Below are positions 38,186 through 45,847 of a stretch of 50,063 bases of DNA, piece after piece; position 1 is the first letter of the stretch; each line of letters starts with the position of its first letter. A program made the position numbers and the translations under genes. This DNA is from an uncultured Lachnospiraceae bacterium (GTDB lineage Bacteria > Bacillota > Clostridia > Lachnospirales > Lachnospiraceae), in contig CACXAT010000016.1 of the NCBI GenBank assembly GCA_902765725.1, forward strand, positions 1 to 50,063, read 5' to 3'. The notes beneath the pieces were generated by a model, which saw only the letters and a program-made list of their open reading frames with translations, did no database searches and had not been told where the DNA came from.

Positions 38186-39595
38186 TTATACAGGGTATGC
38201 TTTGTTTGCGGTATCTCCTGCTGCCGGATCTACACCGGTCTCCTGCGCCTGGCGATACTTGAAGTAGTCGACTGCAACCTGCGGGAACAGTGCGTAGGTG
38301 AGAACGTCCTCATCCTGCTGCTTCCACTGTGCGACTTCCTTCTCGTATCCCGGAAGCATCGGTTCGATGTCGTCTGCCGGACGATAGGTGATGACCTTGG
38401 CGTCTCCGATGCACTTCTTCTGGACTTCCTTGTTGAACGGCTTGACGGTCTCGCCGTACTTGCCCATCAGAACATCCTTTGTCTCCTGCGGGACCATCTT
38501 GTAACGCTCGCCTGCGATAACGTTCATAACAGCCTGCGTTCCGACGATCTGAGAGGATGGGGTGACCAGCGGCGGCTCTCCGAGGTCCTTACGAACGTTC
38601 GGGACTTCCTCAAGCACTTCATAGTACTTGTCAGCTGCGCCGAGCTTATCAAGCTGCGAGGTCAGGTTTGAAAGCATTCCGCCCGGTACCTGATAGACCA
38701 GGGTCTTGATGTTGACGCCCAGGTTCTTCGGATTCAGCAGGCCGCTCTCCAGGCATTCGTCTCTGTACGGACGGAAGTAATCAGCGATCTCTTCGAGAAG
38801 CTTCATATCGTATCCGGTGTCATACGGAGTGCCCTGGAAGGTCTTGACCATAACTTCGGTCGCCGGCTGGGAGGTTCCCAGAGCGAACGGGCTCATTGCG
38901 CAGTCGATCACGTCTACGCCTGCCTCAACTGCCTTCAGATAGGTCATGGAAGCAGCACCGGAGGTGTAATGGGTATGCAGCTGGATCGGAAGATCTACTG
39001 CATCCTTCATAGCCGCGATCAGTTCAGTTGCGGTGTACGGAAGAAGCAGACCTGCCATATCCTTGATGCAGATGGAGTCTGCGCCCATGTCCTGGATTCT
39101 CTTGGAGATGTCTACCCAGTAATCAAGGGTGTACGCATCGCCGAGGGTATAGGACAGTGCGATCTGTGCATGGCCTTTTTCCTTGTTCGCTGCCTTGACT
39201 GCGGTCTTAAGATTTCTAAGATCGTTGAAGCAGTCAAAGATACGGATGATATCGATGCCGTTTGCGATGGACTTCTGTACGAAATACTCTACTACGTCAT
39301 CTGCATAAGGCTTGTAACCCAGGATGTTCTGGCCGCGGAAGAGCATCTGCAGCTTCGTGTTCTTGAAGCCGTCACGCAGCTTTCTCAGTCTGTCCCACGG
39401 ATCCTCTTTCAGGAAGCGGAGCGCTGCATCGAAGGTAGCGCCGCCCCAGCACTCTACAGAGTGATATCCGACCTTGTCCATCTTATTGATGATCGGAAGC
39501 ATCTCTTCAGTCGGCATACGGGTCGCGATCAGAGACTGATGCGCGTCACGCAGCACGGTTTCAGTTATTTTAATCGGCTTTTTTTCTGCTGCCAT
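38186..39595 (-). CDS. Oxaloacetate decarboxylase alpha / pyruvate carboxyltransferase (5S-type) subunit, no biotin domain
   Basis: A cytoplasmic carboxyltransferase of 469 residues. The HMGL-like TIM barrel begins ITETVLRDAHQSLIATRMPTEEM (residues 10-32) with the metal-binding RDAHQS, the HTHYTSG metal site near residue 206, and the lysine region SICIKDMAGLL that becomes carbamylated. The conserved carboxylase domain fills the C-terminal half. The family's fused C-terminal biotin domain is missing; a separate biotin carrier is coded at 40838-41221. It moves CO2 between oxaloacetate (or pyruvate) and biotin. It is the last gene of the operon, 43 bases after the beta subunit, followed by a strong terminator. 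Confidence 0.92.
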   Translation of the reverse strand: MAAEKKPIKITETVLRDAHQSLIATRMPTEEMLPIINKMDKVGYHSVECWGGATFDAALRFLKEDPWDRLRKLRDGFKNTKLQMLFRGQNILGYKPYADDVVEYFVQKSIANGIDIIRIFDCFNDLRNLKTAVKAANKEKGHAQIALSYTLGDAYTLDYWVDISKRIQDMGADSICIKDMAGLLLPYTATELIAAMKDAVDLPIQLHTHYTSGAASMTYLKAVEAGVDVIDCAMSPFALGTSQPATEVMVKTFQGTPYDTGYDMKLLEEIADYFRPYRDECLESGLLNPKNLGVNIKTLVYQVPGGMLSNLTSQLDKLGAADKYYEVLEEVPNVRKDLGEPPLVTPSSQIVGTQAVMNVIAGERYKMVPQETKDVLMGKYGETVKPFNKEVQKKCIGDAKVITYRPADDIEPMLPGYEKEVAQWKQQDEDVLTYALFPQVAVDYFKYRQAQETGVDPAAGDTANKAYPV

Positions 39596-39638
39596 TGTCT
39601 TCTATCCTTTCCTGATATTCTCAATTCCACCTAAACGG

Positions 39639-40796
39639 TTATACACCATAGATTGCCATGAAGGTACCGGCTGCTACTGCGGTACCGATAACGCCTGCAA
39701 CGTTCGGTCCCATAGCATGCATCAGAAGGAAGTTGGTAGGATCTGCCTGTGCGCCGACCTTCTGGGATACGCGCGCTGCCATCGGAACGGCAGACACGCC
39801 TGCAGAGCCGATCAGCGGATTGATCTTTCCTCCGGATATCTTCTTAAAGAACTGTCCCAGCCAGACACCGCCCATCGTACCGAAGGCAAATGCCACCAGA
39901 CCGAGAACAACGATCTTCAGCGTCTGAACATTCAGGAACGCCTCCGCGGATGTGGATGCGCCGACAGAAGTTCCGAGCAGGATAACAACGATGTACATCA
40001 TCGCGTTGGAAGCTGTCTCGGTAAGCTGACGGGTAACGCCGCACTCACGGAACAGGTTGCCGAGCATCAGCATGCCGACCAGCGGAGCTGTCGTCGGAAG
40101 GATCATGCAGACAACAACTGTGATGATGATCGGGAACAGGATCTTCTCAAGCTGGGTAACAGGACGAAGCTGCTCCATCTTGATCTTTCTGTCCTTCTCC
40201 GTGGTAAACAGTTTCATAAGAGGCGGCTGGATGATCGGAACCAGCGACATGTAGGAATATGCCGCGACTGCGATCGGTCCCATCAGGGTTGTCTGTCCGA
40301 GCTTACCAGCAAGGAAGATGGAGGTCGGGCCGTCAGCGCCGCCGATGATGGAGATCGCGGCTGCGGCTTTACCGTTGAAGCCGAAGGCGATCGCCAGGAA
40401 GTAAGCTACATAGATACCCAGCTGAGCAGCCGCTCCCATGATAAATGAGATCGGGTTTGCGATCAGCGGTCCGAAGTCCGTCATCGCTCCGACGCCCATG
40501 AAGATCAGGGACGGGAGGATCGCGGCCTCATCCAGTATGTAGAAGTAATGCATCAGTCCGCCGGCATGCTCAACACCGAGAATATCCGTCGACAGATCTG
40601 TGATGATATCCGGATAGATGTTGACCAGCAGCATACCGAACGCGATCGGTACCAGCAGGAGCGGTTCAAAGTCATGCCGGATCGCCAGATACAGAAATAC
40701 AAAGGCGACGATCATCATGACATAATTGCCCCAGGTCAGGTTCAGGAACGCGGTCTGATGCAGAAGATTTGACAATGTGTTTGTAACGTATTCCAT
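39639..40796 (-). CDS. Sodium-pumping decarboxylase beta subunit
   Basis: An integral membrane protein of 385 residues with about ten membrane segments. It decarboxylates carboxybiotin and uses the energy to export Na+. The conserved aspartate loop ISIIGGADGPTSIFLAGKLG and the C-terminal NPLIGSAGVSAVPMAARVSQ are the family's key regions. It lies between the biotin carrier (41 bases) and the 5S-type subunit. It is the part that ties the operon to membrane energetics. Confidence 0.95.
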   Translation of the reverse strand: MEYVTNTLSNLLHQTAFLNLTWGNYVMMIVAFVFLYLAIRHDFEPLLLVPIAFGMLLVNIYPDIITDLSTDILGVEHAGGLMHYFYILDEAAILPSLIFMGVGAMTDFGPLIANPISFIMGAAAQLGIYVAYFLAIAFGFNGKAAAAISIIGGADGPTSIFLAGKLGQTTLMGPIAVAAYSYMSLVPIIQPPLMKLFTTEKDRKIKMEQLRPVTQLEKILFPIIITVVVCMILPTTAPLVGMLMLGNLFRECGVTRQLTETASNAMMYIVVILLGTSVGASTSAEAFLNVQTLKIVVLGLVAFAFGTMGGVWLGQFFKKISGGKINPLIGSAGVSAVPMAARVSQKVGAQADPTNFLLMHAMGPNVAGVIGTAVAAGTFMAIYGV

Positions 40797-40837
40797 TGAA
40801 TAACCTCCTAACGTCAGGACTTATAGGTCCGGGCAGT

Positions 40838-41221
40838 TTAGTTCATAGTCGCGAGAACCTGTCCGTTCTCAACTGCGTCGCCTGCTGCAACCTCAATGGA
40901 AGCGATGGTGCCGTCCTGCGGAGCGACAACCGGGATCTCCATCTTCATTGCTTCGAGGGTGACGATCGGATCGCCGCTCTTTACAGCCTGGCCTGCAGCT
41001 GCATTTACCTTGAATACCTTGCCCGGAACAGATGCGGTAACCTTCACCGCGCCTGCGCCTGCTGCCGGTGCTGCTGCCTTCGGAGCCGCTGCCGGTGCTG
41101 CCTTCGGTGCCGCCTTCGGTGCTGCCTTCGGAGCCGCTGCCGGTGCTGCTGCGCCTGCGCCGCCTTCTTCTACTGTTACATCGTATACGTTGCCGTTCAC
41201 AGTGATGGTATAGTTCTTCAT
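40838..41221 (-). CDS. Biotin carboxyl carrier protein of the decarboxylase
   Basis: A carrier of 127 residues. A short N-terminal part (MKNYTITVNGNVYDVTVEEG) is joined by an Ala/Pro/Lys-rich hinge (about 22-58) to a biotinyl domain with the biotin site EAMKM (K93). The hinge is encoded by near-repeats of 12 bases. It shuttles CO2 between the carboxyltransferases and the membrane pump. The ATG at 41221 has AAGGAG 10 bases away; one three codons earlier (41230) is too close to that site. Its place between the gamma-like and beta genes fits the family's gene order. Confidence 0.95.
   Translation of the reverse strand: MKNYTITVNGNVYDVTVEEGGAGAAAPAAAPKAAPKAAPKAAPAAAPKAAAPAAGAGAVKVTASVPGKVFKVNAAAGQAVKSGDPIVTLEAMKMEIPVVAPQDGTIASIEVAAGDAVENGQVLATMN
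41075..41160. repeat. 12-bp coding repeats in the biotin-carrier hinge
   Basis: Imperfect copies of GGTGCTGCCTTC and close variants encode repeated Pro-Lys-Ala-Ala units of the flexible hinge. Copy number is likely to vary between strains by slippage without changing frame. Confidence 0.7.
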
Positions 41222-41289
41222 CTCAAACATTCTCCTTTATGTAGTGATTTATCAATTCCGCTGACAGGCAGCGGTCCATAGAGCCATTC

Positions 41290-42264
41290 TTATGCTCTCC
41301 AGTTACTCTTTCTGCCTCTTCTGCGGATTGAACGGACTACAAATCCATCAGCCGGAGCCTGTTCACTTGCCGCGATCGCCGCGGTGATAACCGCTACCAG
41401 TTCAAGATCATCCGTCTCTTCAGCCGCTTCCTCGACAACTTCCTGAACAGCAGGCGCAGGAGCGGGCGCTGCCGTCCTTGCGGCCGCCTCAGCTGCCTCT
41501 TTGCTCTTCTTCTTTCCGTCCAGGATATCCGGCACCCAGTGGATCTGACCGATCACGAAGGCCAGGAACATCAGAACGATAAAGACAGTTCCCAGACCGA
41601 TCACAGTATTCAGTGCAGCTCTCTTAATGGAGGTCTGGAAGGAATCCGTCAGATCCCATCTCAAAAGAGACACGTTTCTGTTCAGGTCATAGGTGAACTT
41701 CACATTAACGGTGGCATTGTCTTTCAGTGCCTGCGCATATTTCGCCACCAGATCCAGGGTGATGACGTTATCCGTCATATCCGCCGTATATTCTTCGACG
41801 CCCTGGAACTCTCCGCAGGAATCCTTCATGGAATACCAGTTGCGGAGCATCTTGACGGTAGCCATAGTGGTATCGTCCTGATCCGTCAGCGCGGAGGAAT
41901 CCTTCATGGAGTTCGCGATATCCCTTACGCCCAGATTGATCTCTTTATTGTAGGTAGTGATCAGCTGTTCCAGCTGCTCCGTGCCCATGGCAGACAGGGT
42001 AGTCAGCTGCTGCTCCACCTGTGCCTCAAGCGCAGGATACTGTGCCTCCCAGCCGGGATCGCCGGTGGTTTCCTTCGGCTCAAGACCCGCAGGCTGAGCT
42101 TCCGTCTCCGCCTCTGTCTCACTGGCCTGAAGGGCTTCGCTTCCTTCCGCTTCGGTCTCGCTGACAGCCGCCTCCGTCTCAGCCGCGCACACACTTATGC
42201 AGCCGGACGCAAGAGAGCCTGCGAGCACCGTGGCAAGCAGAATCGCGTATATTTTCTTTCTCAT
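41290..42264 (-). CDS. OadG-family gamma subunit with a large extracytoplasmic N-terminal domain
   Basis: A membrane protein of 324 residues. The C-terminal part is a normal gamma subunit: one membrane helix (NTVIGLGTVFIVLMFLAFVI, about 219-238), an Ala/Pro-rich stretch, and DDLELVAVITAAIAAS...VRSIRRRGRKSNWR. Ordinary gamma subunits have 80-120 residues and begin with that helix. Here an N-terminal signal sequence with a lipobox-like ASGC, a Glu/Thr-rich linker and an outside domain of about 150 residues precede it, with LNRNVSLLRWDLT just before the helix. The ATG at 42264 has GAGGTG at 8 bases. The gene follows the carboxyltransferase by 16 bases. Gamma subunits hold the complex together; the outside domain's role is unknown. 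Confidence 0.85.
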   Translation of the reverse strand: MRKKIYAILLATVLAGSLASGCISVCAAETEAAVSETEAEGSEALQASETEAETEAQPAGLEPKETTGDPGWEAQYPALEAQVEQQLTTLSAMGTEQLEQLITTYNKEINLGVRDIANSMKDSSALTDQDDTTMATVKMLRNWYSMKDSCGEFQGVEEYTADMTDNVITLDLVAKYAQALKDNATVNVKFTYDLNRNVSLLRWDLTDSFQTSIKRAALNTVIGLGTVFIVLMFLAFVIGQIHWVPDILDGKKKSKEAAEAAARTAAPAPAPAVQEVVEEAAEETDDLELVAVITAAIAASEQAPADGFVVRSIRRRGRKSNWRA

Positions 42265-42280
42265 CTGCATGTCACCTCAC

Positions 42281-43711
42281 TCAAACCGTTCCGTGCTTCT
42301 TGTCAGGACGCTCCTCAGACTTTGTGTACAGCATCTCAAATGCGCCGATCACCATCTTGCGGGTGTCTTCTGCCTTGATCACAGTGTCAACATATCCGCG
42401 CTGCGCTGCAGCGATGACGCTCTCCTGGAGCTTCGCGTACTCTGCAGCCTTCGCCGCAAGGGTATCCGCATCCTTGCCGTCATACATGATTCCTGCCGCA
42501 AGCTTCGCATCCATCATGCCGATCTGAGCACCTTCCCATGCGAAGGTCAGGTCTGCGCCGAGTGCCTGGCTGTTCATGATGGTATAAGCAGAACCGAATG
42601 CCTTGCATACGATCACGTTGACCTTCGGTACGGTTGCCTGTGCCAGAGCCGCGGTCAGCTTAGCCGCTGCCTTGGCGATGCGGAACTCATTGTGCTTGTC
42701 TGCACGGAATCCGGTCACGTTGGTCACAGTCAGTACCGGGATATCGAATGCGTCACAGAATTCCACGAATCTGGCTGCCTTCTCGCATCCCTTGGCAGTC
42801 AGCTGCGGCTGGAAATCAGCTTCCTTCTCACCGTCTGCTCCGTACACTTCCGTGCGGTTCGCAACTGCGCCGACAGTGGTTCCGTTCAGCTTGATGAAGC
42901 CGGTAACCATCTCTCTTGCGGAAGCCGCCTTGACTTCGCACAGAAGGTTGCCGTCAGAGATCTGGCTGAGCAGGATGGAAGTATCGCCGGCAGCGCCTTC
43001 AAGACCCTCACATACTCTGTTCAGATCATCGCCCGCCTCGGTAAGCGGTGCCTCATCTGCGTTGTTTGCCGGAAGGATGGAAACCAGGGTGCGTACCTGC
43101 GCCAGGATGTCATCCTCTGTTCCGACAAAGTCGACCAGTCCGCTCATCTCACTCTGGAACTTCGCGGATGCTGTGTCCTCTTCCTTGTTGCCGGCCAGGG
43201 CATTCGGAGAATTCACGAAAAGCTTAGCCTTGCTGCCTTCCATGAATACGAAATCGCTCAGACCTGCAGCAACCGCCAGGCCGCCGCCGCAGTTGCCAAG
43301 AACAGCAGTGATCTGCGGGATCACTCCGCTGGCAAGGGCCATCTTCCTGTACAGTGCGCCAAATGCGTTCAGAGCGTCCGTGGACTCCTGAAGCCTCATG
43401 CCTGCACTGTCAAGAAGGCCGATCACAGGCGCGCCCATCTTCATGGCCAGGTCATACAGACGAGCGATCTTTCTTGCGTGCATCTCACCGATGCTTCCGC
43501 CAAGGACCGATGCGTCCTGACTGTAGACGTAGACCAGGCTGTCGTCGATCAGGCCGTATCCCGTGATGACGCCATCCGAAGGAGCCTTCTCGTCAGACAG
43601 GTTGAAATCGGTGCTTCTTGCAGTGACAAGCGAGCCGATCTCAACGAAACTGTTGTCGTCAAGCAGTGCAGCAATTCTGTCTGCTGCCTTGCTCTGTGCT
43701 GTATTGCTCAT
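42281..43711 (-). CDS. Acyl-CoA carboxyltransferase (MmdA/PccB, 12S-type) subunit
   Basis: A crotonase-fold carboxyltransferase of 476 residues that moves CO2 between an acyl-CoA and carboxybiotin. The N-terminal half has the CoA-carboxyl transferase pattern (VYSQDASVLGGSIGEMHARK, IGLLDSAGMRLQE, GNCGGGLAVAAGLSDF) and the C-terminal half the second copy (VLTVTNVTGFRADKHNE, VIVCKAFGSAYTIMNSQALGADLTFAW). It is the first gene of the operon, with GGAGG 7 bases from the ATG. Its substrate could be methylmalonyl-CoA, malonyl-CoA or another acyl-CoA. It is a little shorter than typical MmdA (about 510). Confidence 0.92.
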   Translation of the reverse strand: MSNTAQSKAADRIAALLDDNSFVEIGSLVTARSTDFNLSDEKAPSDGVITGYGLIDDSLVYVYSQDASVLGGSIGEMHARKIARLYDLAMKMGAPVIGLLDSAGMRLQESTDALNAFGALYRKMALASGVIPQITAVLGNCGGGLAVAAGLSDFVFMEGSKAKLFVNSPNALAGNKEEDTASAKFQSEMSGLVDFVGTEDDILAQVRTLVSILPANNADEAPLTEAGDDLNRVCEGLEGAAGDTSILLSQISDGNLLCEVKAASAREMVTGFIKLNGTTVGAVANRTEVYGADGEKEADFQPQLTAKGCEKAARFVEFCDAFDIPVLTVTNVTGFRADKHNEFRIAKAAAKLTAALAQATVPKVNVIVCKAFGSAYTIMNSQALGADLTFAWEGAQIGMMDAKLAAGIMYDGKDADTLAAKAAEYAKLQESVIAAAQRGYVDTVIKAEDTRKMVIGAFEMLYTKSEERPDKKHGTV

Positions 43712-43754
43712 ACTAAGACCTCCATCAATTAGAAATCAAAAATTGCCATATGAT

Positions 43755-43783
43755 ATAGTACGTGATAAACGTAAAAAAGGCAA
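43755..43783 (-). promoter_or_regulatory. Likely sigma-A promoter of the decarboxylase operon
   Basis: The minus strand has TTGCCT (43778-43783), a 17-nt spacer and TACTAT (43755-43760). The -35 lies inside the 3' arm of the upstream terminator, so promoter and terminator share bases. Confidence 0.55.
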
Positions 43784-43803
43784 GTCCAAATGGACCTGCC
43801 TTT
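43773..43803 (-). terminator. Intrinsic terminator of L,D-transpeptidase copy 3
   Basis: AAAGGCAGGTCC and GGACTTGCCTTT pair over 12 positions with one mismatch around an ATTT loop, and six T follow on the minus strand. It lies about 23 bases after the gene's stop codon. Confidence 0.9.
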
Positions 43804-43826
43804 GTCTCAGATTCAGAACATTTTCA

Positions 43827-44648
43827 TTACCAGATGAATACGCGGGACTTGACCGGAACCGTGTCAAATATCCACTTGGCGTACTTATTTTTCAGTCTGA
43901 TGCAGCTGTGGGAAACCGGCTGGATCCCGAGCACCTTCGAAGCGCCGCTTCCCGGGAATCTGTGGATGCCGCTGCCGTACACGAAGGAATACCAGTACAG
44001 CCCGTTTACTTCCTTCGATTTCTTCTGAATACGGTAAACAGACTTAAAGGACTGATCGAGAGTCGGAGCATCTGCCTTGCCTGTCGAAGTCTTCCAGGTT
44101 TTCTGCAGGGTCCACCTGCCGCTGCTGCCCGTAAAGACATTGACTCTCTGCTTGTCGAGGCTGACCCAGATCATATACCCGGTCTTGCTCGTTATATTCT
44201 GCCCGTTGACGAAGGCGAGCTTGGTCTCCCTGCTGTAGTCGCCCTGCCTTCCGGTGCAGATGGGCTTCAGGATATTCAGATACTGATTGGCGATATAGAT
44301 CTGCTCACCATTCTCGAGCATGCACTGGCTCACTCCTGCCTGCTCATGATAATCCCTCTGGATAATGGTAACCTTGGTTCCCTTCGCCAGCTTCACCTTC
44401 TGTCCGATGTTGGGATCCTTCGGATTGAGCTTATTCCTGACGACTGTTCCCTTGAGTTTTCTCTTGGTCTTTGCCATCCACTGGATCGTTTTGACCTGTT
44501 CGGTGCGCGTCCTCTTCGCGATCGCGGCTGCTATGTCCGTCCACTTCTCATCCTTCGGCGCGGCAAACGCTGTTCCCGCAAATTCGCCGGCAGTGATCGC
44601 CAGAGTCAGTACCGCTGCAGCCACCAGTTTCCATACACGATGTTTCAT
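43827..44648 (-). CDS. Secreted L,D-transpeptidase-like protein (YkuD domain), copy 3
   Basis: An exported protein of 273 residues: signal peptide (about 1-30, ending AFAA), an SH3-like region (about 78-130) and a YkuD domain with TGYMIWVSLDKQRVNVFTG, GSGIHRFPG and the active-site C249 in SHSCIRL (serine for the usual glycine). It is closer to copy 1 in the strand NVF-G and in the SHSC motif than to copy 2. The RBS region is GGGAGGAAGG. Upstream lie a TATAAT hexamer (44695-44700) and a TAAGAATT repeat shared with copy 2. It has its own terminator and stands alone, away from the envelope island. Confidence 0.87.
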   Translation of the reverse strand: MKHRVWKLVAAAVLTLAITAGEFAGTAFAAPKDEKWTDIAAAIAKRTRTEQVKTIQWMAKTKRKLKGTVVRNKLNPKDPNIGQKVKLAKGTKVTIIQRDYHEQAGVSQCMLENGEQIYIANQYLNILKPICTGRQGDYSRETKLAFVNGQNITSKTGYMIWVSLDKQRVNVFTGSSGRWTLQKTWKTSTGKADAPTLDQSFKSVYRIQKKSKEVNGLYWYSFVYGSGIHRFPGSGASKVLGIQPVSHSCIRLKNKYAKWIFDTVPVKSRVFIW

Positions 44649-44694
44649 ACCCTATCCTTCCTCCCTCAAACCTTTTGCAGCATCATGTATAAAC

Positions 44695-44700
44695 ATTATA
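44695..44700 (-). promoter_or_regulatory. -10 element of L,D-transpeptidase copy 3
   Basis: A perfect TATAAT on the minus strand, 47 bases before the start codon. The -35 position at 17 nt reads TATCCT, a poor match, so an activator is likely to be needed. Confidence 0.6.
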
Positions 44701-44729
44701 AAAGCAGGAATTTCCAAAGGATATAAAAT

Positions 44730-44747
44730 AATTCTTAAGAATTCTTA
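44730..44747 (-). promoter_or_regulatory. TAAGAATT direct repeat upstream of L,D-transpeptidase copy 3
   Basis: The minus strand reads TAAGAATTCTTAAGAATT: two perfect copies of TAAGAATT with a 10-base period, beginning 47 bases before TATAAT. The same element, slightly decayed, is at 30244-30262 before copy 2. Confidence 0.6.
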
Positions 44748-44773
44748 TGATTCTCCATACATCTGTGCGTTCT

Positions 44774-45778
44774 TCAGATCAGCTCAAGAAAAACGTCCGT
44801 GATCCCCCCGCAGAGCATGTCGGCATACTCTCCGAAGCGTCCTGTCAGATCCACCGTGATCAGGGAGGGCACAAAGGACTGCGGATCCTCCAGAGCCTGA
44901 ACGGATTTACGGATCATCGCAGCCTCCATGGATCCGCCTCCGATGGTCCCGGTTATACTCCCGTCCGGATAGACCAGCATTCTTGCCCCCGCTTTTCGCG
45001 GCGTGGAGCCGGCCTGCCTGGTGATCGTCGCAAGCACGGCGTGCCCGTGCCCGCCGGGCGTTCCCACACTGCGGATCCCCTCCAGGATCTCGTCAGGGAA
45101 ATGATATCTGCCCTGCTGTTTTTCCTTCTCGCAGATCATCTCAGAGACAGCGGACACCGCAATCTCTTCCGGAGTCTGGGCGCCGATGGGCAGTCCGATG
45201 GGAGCATGAAGCTTCGCAATAAGGGATTCATCCCACCCCTCTTCCTTCAGGGTCCTGCGCATCACCGCAGAGCGCCTGTGGCTCCCCATCATCCCTAGAT
45301 ACCCGAAGGGATGATTCCGGATCTCGTCCAGACACTCCTTGTCGTAGCTGTGTTCCCGGGTGACGATAACGATAAAGGTCTCATCGTCAAAGGCGACAGT
45401 GGACAGAACTTCGGAGAAGGGACCGCACAGGGCCTCGTCAGCCCCTGCTCTCTTTGCCTGGGCGCTGAACTCCGGGCGGTCTTCTGCCGACAGCACTCTC
45501 CAGCCAAGAAACCTGCCAAGCCGTATCACCGCCTGTCCGACCGAGCCGGCACCGCACACTACCAGGGTCTGGATCCGTCCGAGTTTCTCCCGGTATACGG
45601 AATCCTCCGGCAGAGCATCCGGATCCTGTGCCAGATCCGGGTCAGATGAATAGACCACCCTTCTGTCCGTCAGCAGGAGCTTTGCCCCCGCATGCTCTCC
45701 CCGGATCACAGTCATAAGCTCGTTATCCCTGCTGTAGTCCAGACCATCCAGCATCTTATAGAATTCTCTCACAGCCAT
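44774..45778 (-). CDS. XdhC/CoxI-family protein with reversed domain order
   Basis: A cytoplasmic protein of 334 residues related to factors that fit and sulfurate the molybdenum cofactor of xanthine dehydrogenase-like enzymes. The Rossmann domain comes first (about 68-215: VVCGAGSVG, GYLGMMGSHRR, HAPIGLPIGAQTPEEIAVS) and the CoxI-like domain last (about 244-334: AVLATITRQAGSTPRKAGARM, GTIGGGSMEA, MLCGGITDVFLE). In standard XdhC the CoxI part is N-terminal. The family's GGGCxE motif has Ser in place of Cys. No molybdenum enzyme lies nearby; it follows scpB by 69 bases, across a strong hairpin. Confidence 0.85.
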   Translation of the reverse strand: MAVREFYKMLDGLDYSRDNELMTVIRGEHAGAKLLLTDRRVVYSSDPDLAQDPDALPEDSVYREKLGRIQTLVVCGAGSVGQAVIRLGRFLGWRVLSAEDRPEFSAQAKRAGADEALCGPFSEVLSTVAFDDETFIVIVTREHSYDKECLDEIRNHPFGYLGMMGSHRRSAVMRRTLKEEGWDESLIAKLHAPIGLPIGAQTPEEIAVSAVSEMICEKEKQQGRYHFPDEILEGIRSVGTPGGHGHAVLATITRQAGSTPRKAGARMLVYPDGSITGTIGGGSMEAAMIRKSVQALEDPQSFVPSLITVDLTGRFGEYADMLCGGITDVFLELI

Positions 45779-45803
45779 ATCCTCCCTGTATACCCGGATC
45801 CGT

Positions 45804-45840
45804 CAGGAGGCGCTGCGACATACCGCCGCACCGCCTCCTG
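45804..45840. promoter_or_regulatory. GC-rich stem-loop between scpB and the XdhC-like gene
   Basis: CAGGAGGCG and CGCCTCCTG pair perfectly over 9 bp and an inner TGCG/CGCA continues the stem after one mismatch. No T-tract follows on either strand. It may slow or partly stop transcription from scpB into the XdhC-like gene, or protect the scpB message. Confidence 0.6.
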
Positions 45841-45847
45841 TAAACAC

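Noticed and set aside
41060..41160. A CRISPR-like or satellite repeat
   Set aside because: The repeats are 12-bp coding units for Ala/Pro/Lys in the biotin-carrier hinge, with no spacers.
42197..43732. A 511-codon open frame on the plus strand
   Set aside because: It lies entirely opposite the carboxyltransferase gene, has no RBS or domain, and its protein is rich in His, Cys, Arg and Leu as expected from an antisense reading of a GC-rich gene.
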